A stretch of DNA of 64,000 nucleotides, taken from positions 62,001 to 126,000 of the forward strand of contig SVEF01000001.1 in assembly GCA_015057585.1 (NCBI GenBank), given 5' to 3'. The first letter of the stretch is position 1. Every line of letters starts with the position of its first letter. Below the pieces are notes generated by a model. That model was not told the origin of the DNA. It saw only the letters and a program-made list of their open reading frames with translations, and made no database searches. This DNA is from Lachnospiraceae bacterium (GTDB lineage: Bacteria; Bacillota; Clostridia; Lachnospirales; Lachnospiraceae). Both the position numbers and the translations under genes were made by a program. Below are positions 53,292 through 60,556 of the stretch, one piece after another.

Positions 53292-55157
53292 ATGGCAGGA
53301 GTACTGGATAGAATCAAACAACCGAATGATATAAAAAATGTGAGCCCATCCCAATATCCAAGACTCGCAAAAGAAATCCGCCATTTTCTTTTGCATAAGG
53401 TCTCCGCAACCGGAGGACACCTTGCGTCCAATTTAGGCGCAGTGGAACTGACAATGGCTTTACATTTGTTTTTGGATTTGCCAAAGGACAAACTGATTTG
53501 GGACGTAGGCCATCAGGCGTATGTACACAAACTGTTGACCGGAAGACAGGATGGCTTTGAGCATCTGCGGGAATATCAGGGAATGAGTGGTTTTCCGAAG
53601 AGAAAGGAAAGCAATTGCGATGCCTTTGATACAGGTCACAGTTCTACGTCGCTGTCCGTGGCAAACGGCATGGTCAGTGCCAGGGAACTATCCGGGACCA
53701 ACGAAAAGATAGTTGCTGTGATTGGAGATGGGGCACTTGGCGGCGGCATGGCATTCGAAGCCTTAAACAATCTCGGAAAGATTAAAAGTAACCTGATTAT
53801 TGTATTAAATGACAATACGATGTCGATTTCGGAAAATGTGGGAGGTATGGCAAATTATCTTGCCAAAATTCGTACCAATACCGCTTACACCGGCTTTAAG
53901 GGGTCTTTGGAAGAGACTTTAAGTAAAACTCCGGTCGGTGAAAAACTTGTTAAAAAACTGAAGCAGTCGAAGGACTCGTTGAAACATTTAATGATTGGCG
54001 GCATGTATTTTGAGGATATGGGAATTACCTATATCGGACCGATTGATGGACATGACATTGCCCAGATGACACGTGCGCTGGAATCGGCTGCCAGAATGCA
54101 AAAAGCGGTGCTTATTCATGTGGTGACGAAAAAGGGAAAAGGATATGACCATGCGGAGGCAGACCCGGGGAAATTCCATGGGGTAGAGCCGTTTGCGTTA
54201 AAAACAGGGGAAATCTTAAAGAAAACAGAAGGAATTACGTATACCAAAGCATTTTCCAAGGCGATGGTAGAACTGGGAGAAAAGAATGACAAACTCGTTG
54301 CGATTACGGCGGCGATGCCGTCCGGAACCGGTTTGTCCGCGTTTGCAAAGAAATATCCGGAACGGTTTTTTGATGTTGGAATTGCGGAAGAGCATGCGGT
54401 GACGTTTGCGGCAGGTATGGCGGCAAGCGGCTATCACCCGGTGGTGGCAATTTATTCAACATTTTTACAGCGTGCCTACGACCAGATTCTGCATGACGTA
54501 TGCATCGGAAATCTGCCGGTTACCTTCGCTGTTGACCGTGCCGGAATTGTAGGAAAGGACGGGGAAACTCATCAGGGCATTTTTGATTTGTCGTTCCTTT
54601 CCCATATCCCGAACCTGACGGTCATGGCACCGAAGAACACGAAAGAATTAAAGGAAATGTTAGCTTTTGCTACAGAATGTGATTTTCCGGTAGCTATCCG
54701 TTACCCGAGAGGAACTGCAGGTGCTGCGGAAGAAATGGAAGTGGAAATCATCCGTTACCAGAAGGCAGAGGTGCTATCGGAAGGACATGATGTCGCTATT
54801 ATTTCTGTTGGTAGTACAGCGGATGAGGCATTTTCGCTCAGAGAGCGATTGTCGGAGCAGGGAATCTATGCAGGGGTAACCAATGCAAGATTTGTAGCAC
54901 CGATGGATGAAGAAATGATTCTTTCCCTTGCAAGAAGCCATAAAGTGCTGGTTACCCTGGAGGAAAATGTGGCAAGAGGCGGTTTTGGCGAGCGGGTTGC
55001 TGCTTTATTAAAGGAAAATGCGATTGAGACACCACTGGTTACAGGCACACTTAACAATTGCTTTATTGAGCATGGCGAGGCTTCCCTGCTGAAGCAGGAA
55101 TATGGACTCAACGAAGAAAAACTGTTGGAAAAAATATTGGAAAGGTATGGTCACTAA
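53292..55157 (+). CDS. dxs: 1-deoxy-D-xylulose-5-phosphate synthase
   Basis: A 621-aa thiamine diphosphate enzyme, first and controlling step of the MEP isoprenoid pathway, joining pyruvate and glyceraldehyde 3-phosphate. Seen are DVGHQAYVHKLLTGR, GDGALGGGMAFEALNN with the later NDN for the cofactor Mg2+ site, the transketolase-like AEEHAVTFAAGMA (catalytic Glu), and RGTAG near the end of the central part. The C-terminal transketolase domain closes the protein. GGAG site before ATG. The 3' end overlaps tlyA by 11 bases. Confidence 0.97.
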   Translation: MAGVLDRIKQPNDIKNVSPSQYPRLAKEIRHFLLHKVSATGGHLASNLGAVELTMALHLFLDLPKDKLIWDVGHQAYVHKLLTGRQDGFEHLREYQGMSGFPKRKESNCDAFDTGHSSTSLSVANGMVSARELSGTNEKIVAVIGDGALGGGMAFEALNNLGKIKSNLIIVLNDNTMSISENVGGMANYLAKIRTNTAYTGFKGSLEETLSKTPVGEKLVKKLKQSKDSLKHLMIGGMYFEDMGITYIGPIDGHDIAQMTRALESAARMQKAVLIHVVTKKGKGYDHAEADPGKFHGVEPFALKTGEILKKTEGITYTKAFSKAMVELGEKNDKLVAITAAMPSGTGLSAFAKKYPERFFDVGIAEEHAVTFAAGMAASGYHPVVAIYSTFLQRAYDQILHDVCIGNLPVTFAVDRAGIVGKDGETHQGIFDLSFLSHIPNLTVMAPKNTKELKEMLAFATECDFPVAIRYPRGTAGAAEEMEVEIIRYQKAEVLSEGHDVAIISVGSTADEAFSLRERLSEQGIYAGVTNARFVAPMDEEMILSLARSHKVLVTLEENVARGGFGERVAALLKENAIETPLVTGTLNNCFIEHGEASLLKQEYGLNEEKLLEKILERYGH

Positions 55158-55986
55158 GGTGAAAGAACGACTGGACGTACTGCTGGTAAAAAGAAATCTG
55201 GCAGAATCAAGAGAAAAAGCAAAGGCTTATATTATGGCCGGAAATGTATTTGTGGACGGAGTCAGAGAGGACAAGGCCGGTAGCAGTTTTGAGGAAACTG
55301 TGCAGATTGAAGTCAGGGGACTAGCCATGAAATATGTCAGCCGTGGTGGATTTAAACTGGAAAAAGCGGTCAAGGAATTTGGCGTGGAACTAGCCGGAAA
55401 GACTTGTATGGATGTAGGCTCTTCTACCGGAGGATTTACCGACTGTATGTTACAAAACGGAGCGGTCAAGGTGTTTGCCATTGACGTCGGCACCAATCAA
55501 TTGGCTTGGAAACTTCGTACGGATGAACGTGTGGTTTCCATGGAAAAAACCAATATCCGCTATGTGACACCGGAGGATATCGGACAGCTTGTAGAGTTCG
55601 TTTCTATTGATGTGGCGTTTATTTCGCTTACTAAGGTTCTGGGACCTGTCTATGAATTGATGGCAGACGGCGCAGAGATTGTCTGCCTGATTAAGCCGCA
55701 GTTTGAAGCAGGCCGTGAAAAGGTAGGAAAAAAGGGCGTCGTAAGAGAACGCAGCGTGCATGAAGAGGTCATTGTGGAGGTGACAACGTTCGCGTGTGCA
55801 ACCGGACTGGAACTTTTGCATTTGGATTATTCGCCGATTAAGGGACCGGAAGGCAATATTGAATATTTATTATATGCAAAGAAGAATGCAAAGGACGATG
55901 CCGCAGTACGTGAGGAATCCCTGCAGAATATTTTAGTTTCGGTGCAGGGGGTGGTAGGAAATGCACATGGTGATTTGGACAAATGA
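55147..55986 (+). CDS. tlyA: TlyA-family rRNA 2'-O-methyltransferase
   Basis: A 279-aa protein. Residues about 5-65 form an S4 RNA-binding domain (RLDVLLVKRNLAESREKAKAYIMAGNVFVDG). The FtsJ-like methyltransferase domain has MDVGSSTGGFTDCML for SAM binding, then AIDVGTNQLAWKLR and VCLIKPQFEAGREKVGKKGVVR. TlyA methylates 16S and/or 23S rRNA in bacteria; some members are also reported as hemolysins. The start is ATG 55147, inside the dxs tail; GTG 55159 is another choice. Operon position next to nadK and argR is standard in Clostridia. Confidence 0.94.
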   Translation: MVTKVKERLDVLLVKRNLAESREKAKAYIMAGNVFVDGVREDKAGSSFEETVQIEVRGLAMKYVSRGGFKLEKAVKEFGVELAGKTCMDVGSSTGGFTDCMLQNGAVKVFAIDVGTNQLAWKLRTDERVVSMEKTNIRYVTPEDIGQLVEFVSIDVAFISLTKVLGPVYELMADGAEIVCLIKPQFEAGREKVGKKGVVRERSVHEEVIVEVTTFACATGLELLHLDYSPIKGPEGNIEYLLYAKKNAKDDAAVREESLQNILVSVQGVVGNAHGDLDK

Positions 55987-55987
55987 C

Positions 55988-56016
55988 TTGAGTTTTGTAT
56001 AAAAACGTAGTAAAAT
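55988..56016 (+). promoter_or_regulatory. Candidate promoter of nadK
   Basis: TTGAGT (55988-55993), 17 bases, TAAAAT (56011-56016), about 53 bases before ATG 56069, in an AT-rich 82-base gap. Confidence 0.55.
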
Positions 56017-56068
56017 ATTCATAAATATGTATAAATATAAATTTTGACAGGCATGGGATGAATGAATT

Positions 56069-56908
56069 ATGAAGAAATTCTGTATCATTGTAAATAAAGA
56101 CCGGGATGAACGGTTAGAATTGACTGAACAAGTGAAGGAATATTTGTCGGCACATGGAAAGACATGTGAAGTCCGGGTGGAGTCACTGGAAAATTCGGAG
56201 GAATTTCTACCGGTACCTGCAGATACAGAATGTGTGATTGTCCTTGGCGGTGACGGCACGATGATACGTGCGGCAAACCGGCTAAAAGAACTTTCCGTAC
56301 CAATGCTTGGAATTAATGCAGGGAATTTGGGATATCTGACCGGAGCGGAAGTCAGTGAAACCGAAAAAAGTCTGGAAAGACTGTGCTCCGGAGCGTTTTT
56401 TATAGAAAAGCGTATGATGCTTGATGTGGAAAAAGACGGAAATTACAGCGGCACGGTATTAAATGAGGTTGCGATTACAAGAAACGGTGTCAGCCGTTTG
56501 ATTGATTTGAAGGTTTCAGTAAACGGCGCGTTATTGGATGTGATTTCCGGGGATGGACTCCTTATTTCCACACCGACCGGTTCTACCGGTTACAATATGT
56601 CTGCCGGTGGGGCGATTGTGAAACCGGAGGCGGAGTTGATTATGATTACGCCGTTATGCCCGCATTCCCTATCTTCCAGACCGGTGATTGTGACGGCTGA
56701 AGATGAGATTACCATCGAAGTTATACAGGATAAGCGTACGCAGGACGTTGAGATTGCGGCAACCTATGACGGAAGAGAGGCTGTACAGGTGAAGGCAGGA
56801 GAAATATTAAGTATCCGAAAGTCAAAGTATGTAACAGAACTGATAAAATTGGATGAACGGAGTTTTTTTGAGGTGCTTCGTTCGAAACTTGGAAGAATTG
56901 ACAGATAG
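56069..56908 (+). CDS. nadK: NAD kinase
   Basis: A 279-aa enzyme that phosphorylates NAD to NADP with ATP or polyphosphate. Motifs are the N-terminal KKFCIIVNKDRDER, VIVLGGDGTMIRAANRL (GGDGT), LGINAGNLGYLTGAE, LNEVAITRNG (NE) and GDGLLISTPTGSTGYNMSAGG. Length fits the family. It is followed by argR after 46 bases. An own promoter may lie in the gap after tlyA. Confidence 0.96.
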   Translation: MKKFCIIVNKDRDERLELTEQVKEYLSAHGKTCEVRVESLENSEEFLPVPADTECVIVLGGDGTMIRAANRLKELSVPMLGINAGNLGYLTGAEVSETEKSLERLCSGAFFIEKRMMLDVEKDGNYSGTVLNEVAITRNGVSRLIDLKVSVNGALLDVISGDGLLISTPTGSTGYNMSAGGAIVKPEAELIMITPLCPHSLSSRPVIVTAEDEITIEVIQDKRTQDVEIAATYDGREAVQVKAGEILSIRKSKYVTELIKLDERSFFEVLRSKLGRIDR

Positions 56909-56954
56909 TACTATGGAAAACCGGAATTAGGAAGAACGGAAAGGATGTGAAGAA

Positions 56955-57419
56955 ATGAAAAGCAGCAGACAAAATAAAATTATTGAGATTGTAAAAAAGT
57001 ATGACGTTGAGACACAGGAAGAACTGGCAGAGTATCTGACACAGGCAGGTTTTGCGGTGACCCAGGCAACGGTATCCAGAGATATTCGTGAGTTGAAACT
57101 GACAAAGGTCCAGGGCGAGACCGGGCGTCAGAAGTATGCGGTGTTACAAAGCGGAAATTCGCATGCTGCCGGAATGAATGAACGTCTGGTCCGTGTGTTA
57201 AAGGATGCATTTGTTTCTATGGATAAGGCACAGAATATCCTGGTAATCAAGACAGTTTCCGGTATGGCAATGGCGGCGGCTGCCGCGCTGGATTCTCTTG
57301 AGATTGACAATCTGATCGGATGTATTGCCGGAGATGATACCATTATGTGCGCCATCCGTACCGAAGCAGATACTGAGATTGTTATGGAAGAAATTTCAGG
57401 ATTGGTATACGGAAAATAA
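56955..57419 (+). CDS. argR: Arginine repressor ArgR/AhrC
   Basis: A 154-aa hexameric repressor. The N-terminal winged helix (RQNKIIEIVKKYDVETQEELAEYL, then VTQATVSRDIRELKLTKV) binds ARG boxes. The C-terminal trimerisation and arginine-binding domain has GCIAGDDTIMCAIRTEADTE. AAAGGATG before ATG. It probably controls argH at 2630 through the AT-rich site found there. In most Firmicutes recN follows argR; here yebC follows instead. Confidence 0.95.
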   Translation: MKSSRQNKIIEIVKKYDVETQEELAEYLTQAGFAVTQATVSRDIRELKLTKVQGETGRQKYAVLQSGNSHAAGMNERLVRVLKDAFVSMDKAQNILVIKTVSGMAMAAAAALDSLEIDNLIGCIAGDDTIMCAIRTEADTEIVMEEISGLVYGK

Positions 57420-57426
57420 AGAAGTT

Positions 57427-57455
57427 TTGACAAGCGCTGGAAACTGTGGTAAAAT
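57427..57455 (+). promoter_or_regulatory. Promoter of yebC
   Basis: TTGACA (57427-57432), 17 bases, TAAAAT (57450-57455), 43 bases before ATG 57499. Close to consensus. Confidence 0.75.
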
Positions 57456-57498
57456 TCTCAGTTGGAAAATATTTTAATCAAGAACAGGAGAGAAAATA

Positions 57499-58227
57499 AT
57501 GTCCGGACATTCTAAATTTGCAAACATTAAGCATAAAAAGGAAAAGAACGACGCGGCAAAGGGTAAAATCTTTACCAGAATCGGCCGTGAAATTGCGGTA
57601 GCCGTAAAAGAAGGCGGCCCGGATCCGAATAACAACAGCAAGTTAAAGGATATCGTTGCAAAGGCAAAGGCAAACAACATGCCAAACGATACCATCGAAA
57701 GAAGCATCAAAAAGGCTTCCGGTGAAGGTGCAAACGTAAACTACGAATTTGTTTCATACGAAGGTTATGGCCCGAACGGTATCGCAATTATCGTAGATGC
57801 TCTTACCGACAATAAGAACAGAACAGCAGCTAACGTAAGAAACGCGTTCACAAAGGGTAACGGAAATGTCGGAACACAGGGCTGTGTATCCTTCATGTTT
57901 GATAAAAAGGGTCAGATTATCATCGATAAGGAAGAATGTTCCATGGACGCAGATGACCTTATGATGTTAGTTCTGGATGCAGGTGCAGAGGATTTTGCAG
58001 AGGAAGAAGACAGCTACGAAATCATCACAGAGCCGGATGCATTCTCTTCAGTATTTGAAGCACTTGAGGCAGCAAAGATTGCTACCGTATCCGCAGAAGT
58101 AACGATGATTCCTCAGACCTGGGGCACATTAACCGATGAGCAGGACATCAAGAGCATGAATAAGATTCTTGATCTTCTTGATGAGGATGACGACGTCCAG
58201 GAAGTTTACCACAACTGGGATGAGTAA
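57499..58227 (+). CDS. yebC: YebC/TACO1-family protein
   Basis: A 242-aa cytosolic protein. The start [31 protein letters not shown] and the later [14 protein letters not shown]-like part (here [15 protein letters not shown]), [18 protein letters not shown] and [12 protein letters not shown] are the family pattern. YebC proteins act as translation factors for stretches rich in proline in some bacteria and as DNA-binding regulators in others. Codon use is that of a highly expressed gene. AGGAGAG before ATG. A second copy of its 3' end lies at 59443-59492. Confidence 0.95.
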   Translation: MSGHSKFANIKHKKEKNDAAKGKIFTRIGREIAVAVKEGGPDPNNNSKLKDIVAKAKANNMPNDTIERSIKKASGEGANVNYEFVSYEGYGPNGIAIIVDALTDNKNRTAANVRNAFTKGNGNVGTQGCVSFMFDKKGQIIIDKEECSMDADDLMMLVLDAGAEDFAEEEDSYEIITEPDAFSSVFEALEAAKIATVSAEVTMIPQTWGTLTDEQDIKSMNKILDLLDEDDDVQEVYHNWDE

Positions 58228-58228
58228 T
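58183..58228 (+). repeat. yebC 3' end, left copy of a direct repeat
   Basis: Left copy. The last 24 bases (58205-58228), coding YHNWDE and stop, occur exactly again at 59469-59492. A 15-base stretch just upstream (58183-58197) matches 59443-59457 at 14 positions. Confidence 0.85.
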
Positions 58229-58252
58229 CCAAAGAATTTATAATGCATGACA

Positions 58253-58286
58253 AAAGGGTAAGCGTTTGAAAAAACGTTTACCCTTT
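58253..58286. terminator. Bidirectional terminator after yebC and the HTH gene
   Basis: A 15-bp stem (AAAGGGTAAGCGTTT at 58253-58267 with its complement at 58272-58286, one G-U pair) and GAAA loop. T-rich on both sides. It overlaps the stop codon of the minus-strand HTH gene. Confidence 0.75.
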
Positions 58287-58503
58287 ATAATATTTGATCT
58301 GTATCAGCAGGTATATATTGCAGGATGTCTATTACCTGACAGTTTAGAATGCGACATAAATCATTTAGTGTTTTTGTGGAAATGTCCTTATTGTGTTTTA
58401 AGCGATGCAGGGTGCTGTGTGACATATGGTGTTTAGAGGTCAAGGTATACCAGTTTTCTTCGGATGCCTCTAATGTCTTCCAAAAAGGTGAATAATCTAT
58501 CAT
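58285..58503 (-). CDS. Small XRE-type helix-turn-helix protein
   Basis: A 72-aa Cro/C1-type DNA-binding protein: MIDYSPFWKTLEASEENWYTL, then HHMSHSTLHRLKHNKDISTKTLNDLCRILNCQVIDILQYIP. Very similar small regulators are common in Lachnospiraceae mobile and accessory regions. GGGAGA lies upstream on the minus strand. It is divergent to the lipoprotein gene and may control it from the shared 129-base gap. It lies inside the segment flanked by two yebC tails, so it probably arrived by insertion. Confidence 0.88.
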   Translation of the reverse strand: MIDYSPFWKTLEASEENWYTLTSKHHMSHSTLHRLKHNKDISTKTLNDLCRILNCQVIDILQYIPADTDQIL

Positions 58504-58562
58504 GGTGTATCTCTCCCTATGTAGTTAGTTGTATAATTCTATGGTATAAAATATTTTTTTAC

Positions 58563-58591
58563 TTGAATATCTTCGCTAAAACGAATATAAT
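58563..58591 (+). promoter_or_regulatory. Promoter of the lipoprotein gene
   Basis: TTGAAT (58563-58568), 17 bases, TATAAT (58586-58591), 42 bases before ATG 58633. Near-consensus. Confidence 0.75.
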
Positions 58592-58632
58592 AAATGCGTA
58601 TATATAATTAGTATATTTAGGAGGAAAATGTG

Positions 58633-59436
58633 ATGAAAAAATATGGATGTAAAAGTGTTATAGCATTTTGTGTAATGGTGCTAGCTTTTGGTTTGGTAGG
58701 ATGTCAATCGTCCGTAGAGGAAGATGAGCCTGGAACAACGCCCTTGGGAACTTTACAAGAGGGAGAAGAGACTCTTTTTTCGGAGGAACAGGGAAGAGAG
58801 TATGTGACTGTTGGCCCGAATGGAGAGGTTTTTAAGATTAATGTTGACGAGAATGGAAGAATGCTGTCACAAAGATATTATGATAAAAATGGCGTCTTAT
58901 GTGGAAGAAATGAAGTGATTTATGATGATGTGTCTTATGGACCGTATGGTCCGATGATAAAAATTGTTTGTTTTGATAACAATAAAGAGCAGATTGGTAT
59001 GGTGCAATATCATGCTGGTATTCATCATACTGTATCGATAGATGCGAAACAAGGATATGTTTTGGCGGCGGTAGAGGTGACAATTGGGCAGGACGAAACA
59101 ATACAGGCGCAATTTGTGGAAGCTGAGGCAAAAACGGTCAGAGAGTTTGTTTATTATGGTGATGAGTTTGAGGTAACGATTTCATACTATGATGATAATG
59201 GAAAAATGAAACATGTTGAATGTCGTGATGGTATGGGAAATCTGATTGAGGAAACAAGGTTTGAATATGTATATGAGGAATTGGAGGATGGAGTGAGAAG
59301 AGAAACGCAGTTTACTTATGTTGATGGGCAACTAAGTGGAAAAATCTTGTACGAATATGATTCGTATGGAAATTGTATAAGGAGTACAATTTATGATGCA
59401 GCAGGAAATGTTGTGTTTACTACACAAACAGAGTAG
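58633..59436 (+). CDS. Lipoprotein with YD/RHS-like short repeats
   Basis: A 267-aa protein. ATG 58633 is eight bases after GGAGG; the GTG at 58630 is less likely. A lipoprotein signal peptide ends in FGLVGC (Cys24), predicting a lipid anchor on the outer face of the membrane. The body has repeated segments of the type YYDKNGVLCGRNEVIYDD, YYDDNGKMKHVECRDGMGN and YEYDSYGNCIRSTIYDAAGNVVF, with spacing like short YD/RHS repeats. No enzyme motif seen. It lies with a divergent HTH gene within the insert after yebC. Its function is unknown; an exposed binding or immunity role is possible. Confidence 0.85.
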   Translation: MKKYGCKSVIAFCVMVLAFGLVGCQSSVEEDEPGTTPLGTLQEGEETLFSEEQGREYVTVGPNGEVFKINVDENGRMLSQRYYDKNGVLCGRNEVIYDDVSYGPYGPMIKIVCFDNNKEQIGMVQYHAGIHHTVSIDAKQGYVLAAVEVTIGQDETIQAQFVEAEAKTVREFVYYGDEFEVTISYYDDNGKMKHVECRDGMGNLIEETRFEYVYEELEDGVRRETQFTYVDGQLSGKILYEYDSYGNCIRSTIYDAAGNVVFTTQTE

Positions 59437-59442
59437 ACTGGG

Positions 59443-59492
59443 GAGGATGATGACGTCAAAAGAATTGATTTACCACAACTGGGATGAGTAAT
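59443..59492 (+). repeat. Second copy of the yebC 3' end
   Basis: Contains an exact 24-base copy (59469-59492) of the end of yebC including its stop, and a 14/15 match upstream (59443-59457). The spacing between the two blocks differs by four bases, so it would not continue the frame. This is a remnant tail marking the right end of a 1.26-kb insert. Confidence 0.8.
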
Positions 59493-59499
59493 TAAGATG

Positions 59500-59598
59500 A
59501 GACCTTTTTATAACTGGATGTGATATGTACCCTCCTTACTGGACAATCCAGTAAGGAGGGTACATATCAATGACAGTTGTAGAGAGGTCTTTTTTTTT
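59500..59598 (+). terminator. Very long hairpin with a perfect 23-bp core stem
   Basis: An outer AGACCT/AGGTCT pair (59500-59505, 59585-59590), then ATAACTG/CAGTTGT, enclose a perfect 23-bp inverted repeat (59521-59543 and 59547-59569) with a 3-base loop. Nine T residues follow at 59590-59598. It can work as a terminator, but the core is much longer than usual. The right arm contains AAGGAGG followed after 10 bases by ATG (a 16-codon frame), so the site is masked. Confidence 0.85.
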
Positions 59599-59610
59599 GA
59601 TTCTTCATTA

Positions 59611-59678
59611 CATTGTATAAACAATGCAATTACAATGCACATAAATGGATTGACAATGACGGATTGAAATGATAAAAT
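59611..59678 (+). promoter_or_regulatory. Promoter and possible operator of the toxin-antitoxin pair
   Basis: TTGACA (59650-59655), 17 bases, TAAAAT (59673-59678). Upstream CATTGT/ACAATG form a small palindrome (59611-59626) and ACAATGCA recurs nearby, a possible binding site for the antitoxin. Promoter good, operator a guess. Confidence 0.65.
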
Positions 59679-59703
59679 CTGTTTACAGAGGGAGTGTGAG
59701 AGT

Positions 59704-60021
59704 ATGGCAAACACCAATATTACAATACGTATTGACGAAACACTAAAAACACAGTTGCAAGAGTTACTGTCGAATCTGGGGATGGATGTGACTACTTTTT
59801 TTACGCTGGCAGCAAAGCAGGCAGTACGGGAGCAGGCATTGCCATTCCAACCAAGAGTATCTCCAGAATTTGACCGTTTTAAAGCGTATTATATGGCTTT
59901 GAATCAGACTTTGCGCGATGCAAGGGGAAGAGTTGTTATTCCGAAGGATGATGAATGGATAGGCGAGACAGAATGGGACGAACTGTTTCAACAGATGAAG
60001 GAGGAGAAGGGCATTTCGTGA
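59704..60021 (+). CDS. relB: RelB/DinJ-family antitoxin
   Basis: A 105-aa protein. The N-terminus NTNITIRIDETLKTQLQELLSNLGMDVTTFFTLAAKQAVRE is the ribbon-helix-helix DNA-binding domain typical of RelB/DinJ. A flexible C-terminal part (GRVVIPKDDEWIGETEWDELFQQM) would wrap and neutralise the toxin. GGGAGTG precedes ATG. It overlaps the toxin gene by one base, the standard antitoxin-first order. It probably represses its own promoter just upstream. Confidence 0.92.
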   Translation: MANTNITIRIDETLKTQLQELLSNLGMDVTTFFTLAAKQAVREQALPFQPRVSPEFDRFKAYYMALNQTLRDARGRVVIPKDDEWIGETEWDELFQQMKEEKGIS

Positions 60022-60350
60022 TGTTTAAAAAAGGTGATGTGTGGTTTGTAGAGTTTCCGCTGGAGGAAGAGGCTACAAAGATTATTAATCGCCCTGTAAT
60101 TGTATTGGATGAAGATACATTAGGGGTGTTGTCTGTTAAGATTACAAAACATGCACCGAGAGAGGAAGATCCTTATGATATACCAATTCTGTATTATAAG
60201 GAGGCTAATTTAAGACTTGCATCCACGGCAAGAGTATCTAAGGTACTTTTGATTCCGAGGGACAATTTTATATTTAAAATAGGGGATTTACATCCGGACG
60301 ATTTGATTCGGGTAGAAGAGATGTATCGAAAATATTTAGAGGAACACTAA
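60021..60350 (+). CDS. PemK/MazF-like toxin
   Basis: A 109-aa protein. The start is ATG 60021, which overlaps the antitoxin stop; the longer frame from 59955 is not used. FKKGDVWFVEFPLEEEATKIINRPVIVLDED and LASTARVSKVLLIPRDNFIFKIGDL match the PemK/MazF fold, whose members cleave mRNA at short sequences. The usual RP motif after the first strands (here NRPVIVL) is retained. Pairing of a RelB/DinJ antitoxin with a PemK-like toxin is seen in Clostridia. Activity is predicted only. Confidence 0.87.
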   Translation: MFKKGDVWFVEFPLEEEATKIINRPVIVLDEDTLGVLSVKITKHAPREEDPYDIPILYYKEANLRLASTARVSKVLLIPRDNFIFKIGDLHPDDLIRVEEMYRKYLEEH

Positions 60351-60358
60351 GGAAAAGG

Positions 60359-60391
60359 ACCACTGACACAGCAGAAAGTTTTGTCAGTGGT
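60359..60391 (+). terminator. Terminator after the toxin gene
   Basis: ACCACTGACA (60359-60368) pairs with TGTCAGTGGT (60382-60391); T-rich sequence follows. A 10-bp perfect stem with a 13-base loop. Confidence 0.75.
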
Positions 60392-60423
60392 TTCATTATT
60401 TTCTCCCATTTTTCCTGTTCATA

Positions 60424-60432
60424 TGTTATAAT
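60424..60432 (+). promoter_or_regulatory. Extended -10 promoter before the BIG2 protein
   Basis: TGTTATAAT (extended -10 with a perfect TATAAT at 60427-60432) lies about 125 bases before ATG 60557. No good -35 at the right distance. The leader sequence shows no recognised riboswitch. Confidence 0.5.
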
Positions 60433-60556
60433 ATTTTCAACCATTATTTTGTACTTCGGACTAAAGAGGACGCAGATTTCATCCGATATATGGTATAAGG
60501 ATTATTATGTAACTTATTACTTATTATGGATTTTGATAAATAACAGGAGTGATACC

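Noticed and set aside
59508-59717. Minus-strand open frame of 69 codons over the long palindrome
   Set aside because: It consists mainly of the hairpin and the promoter of the toxin-antitoxin pair; it has no ribosome site and no protein-like pattern.
60440-60540. Possible c-di-GMP riboswitch before the BIG2 gene (GGACGCA seen)
   Set aside because: The matching GCAAACC half and the second hairpin are not found; seven bases alone are not enough.
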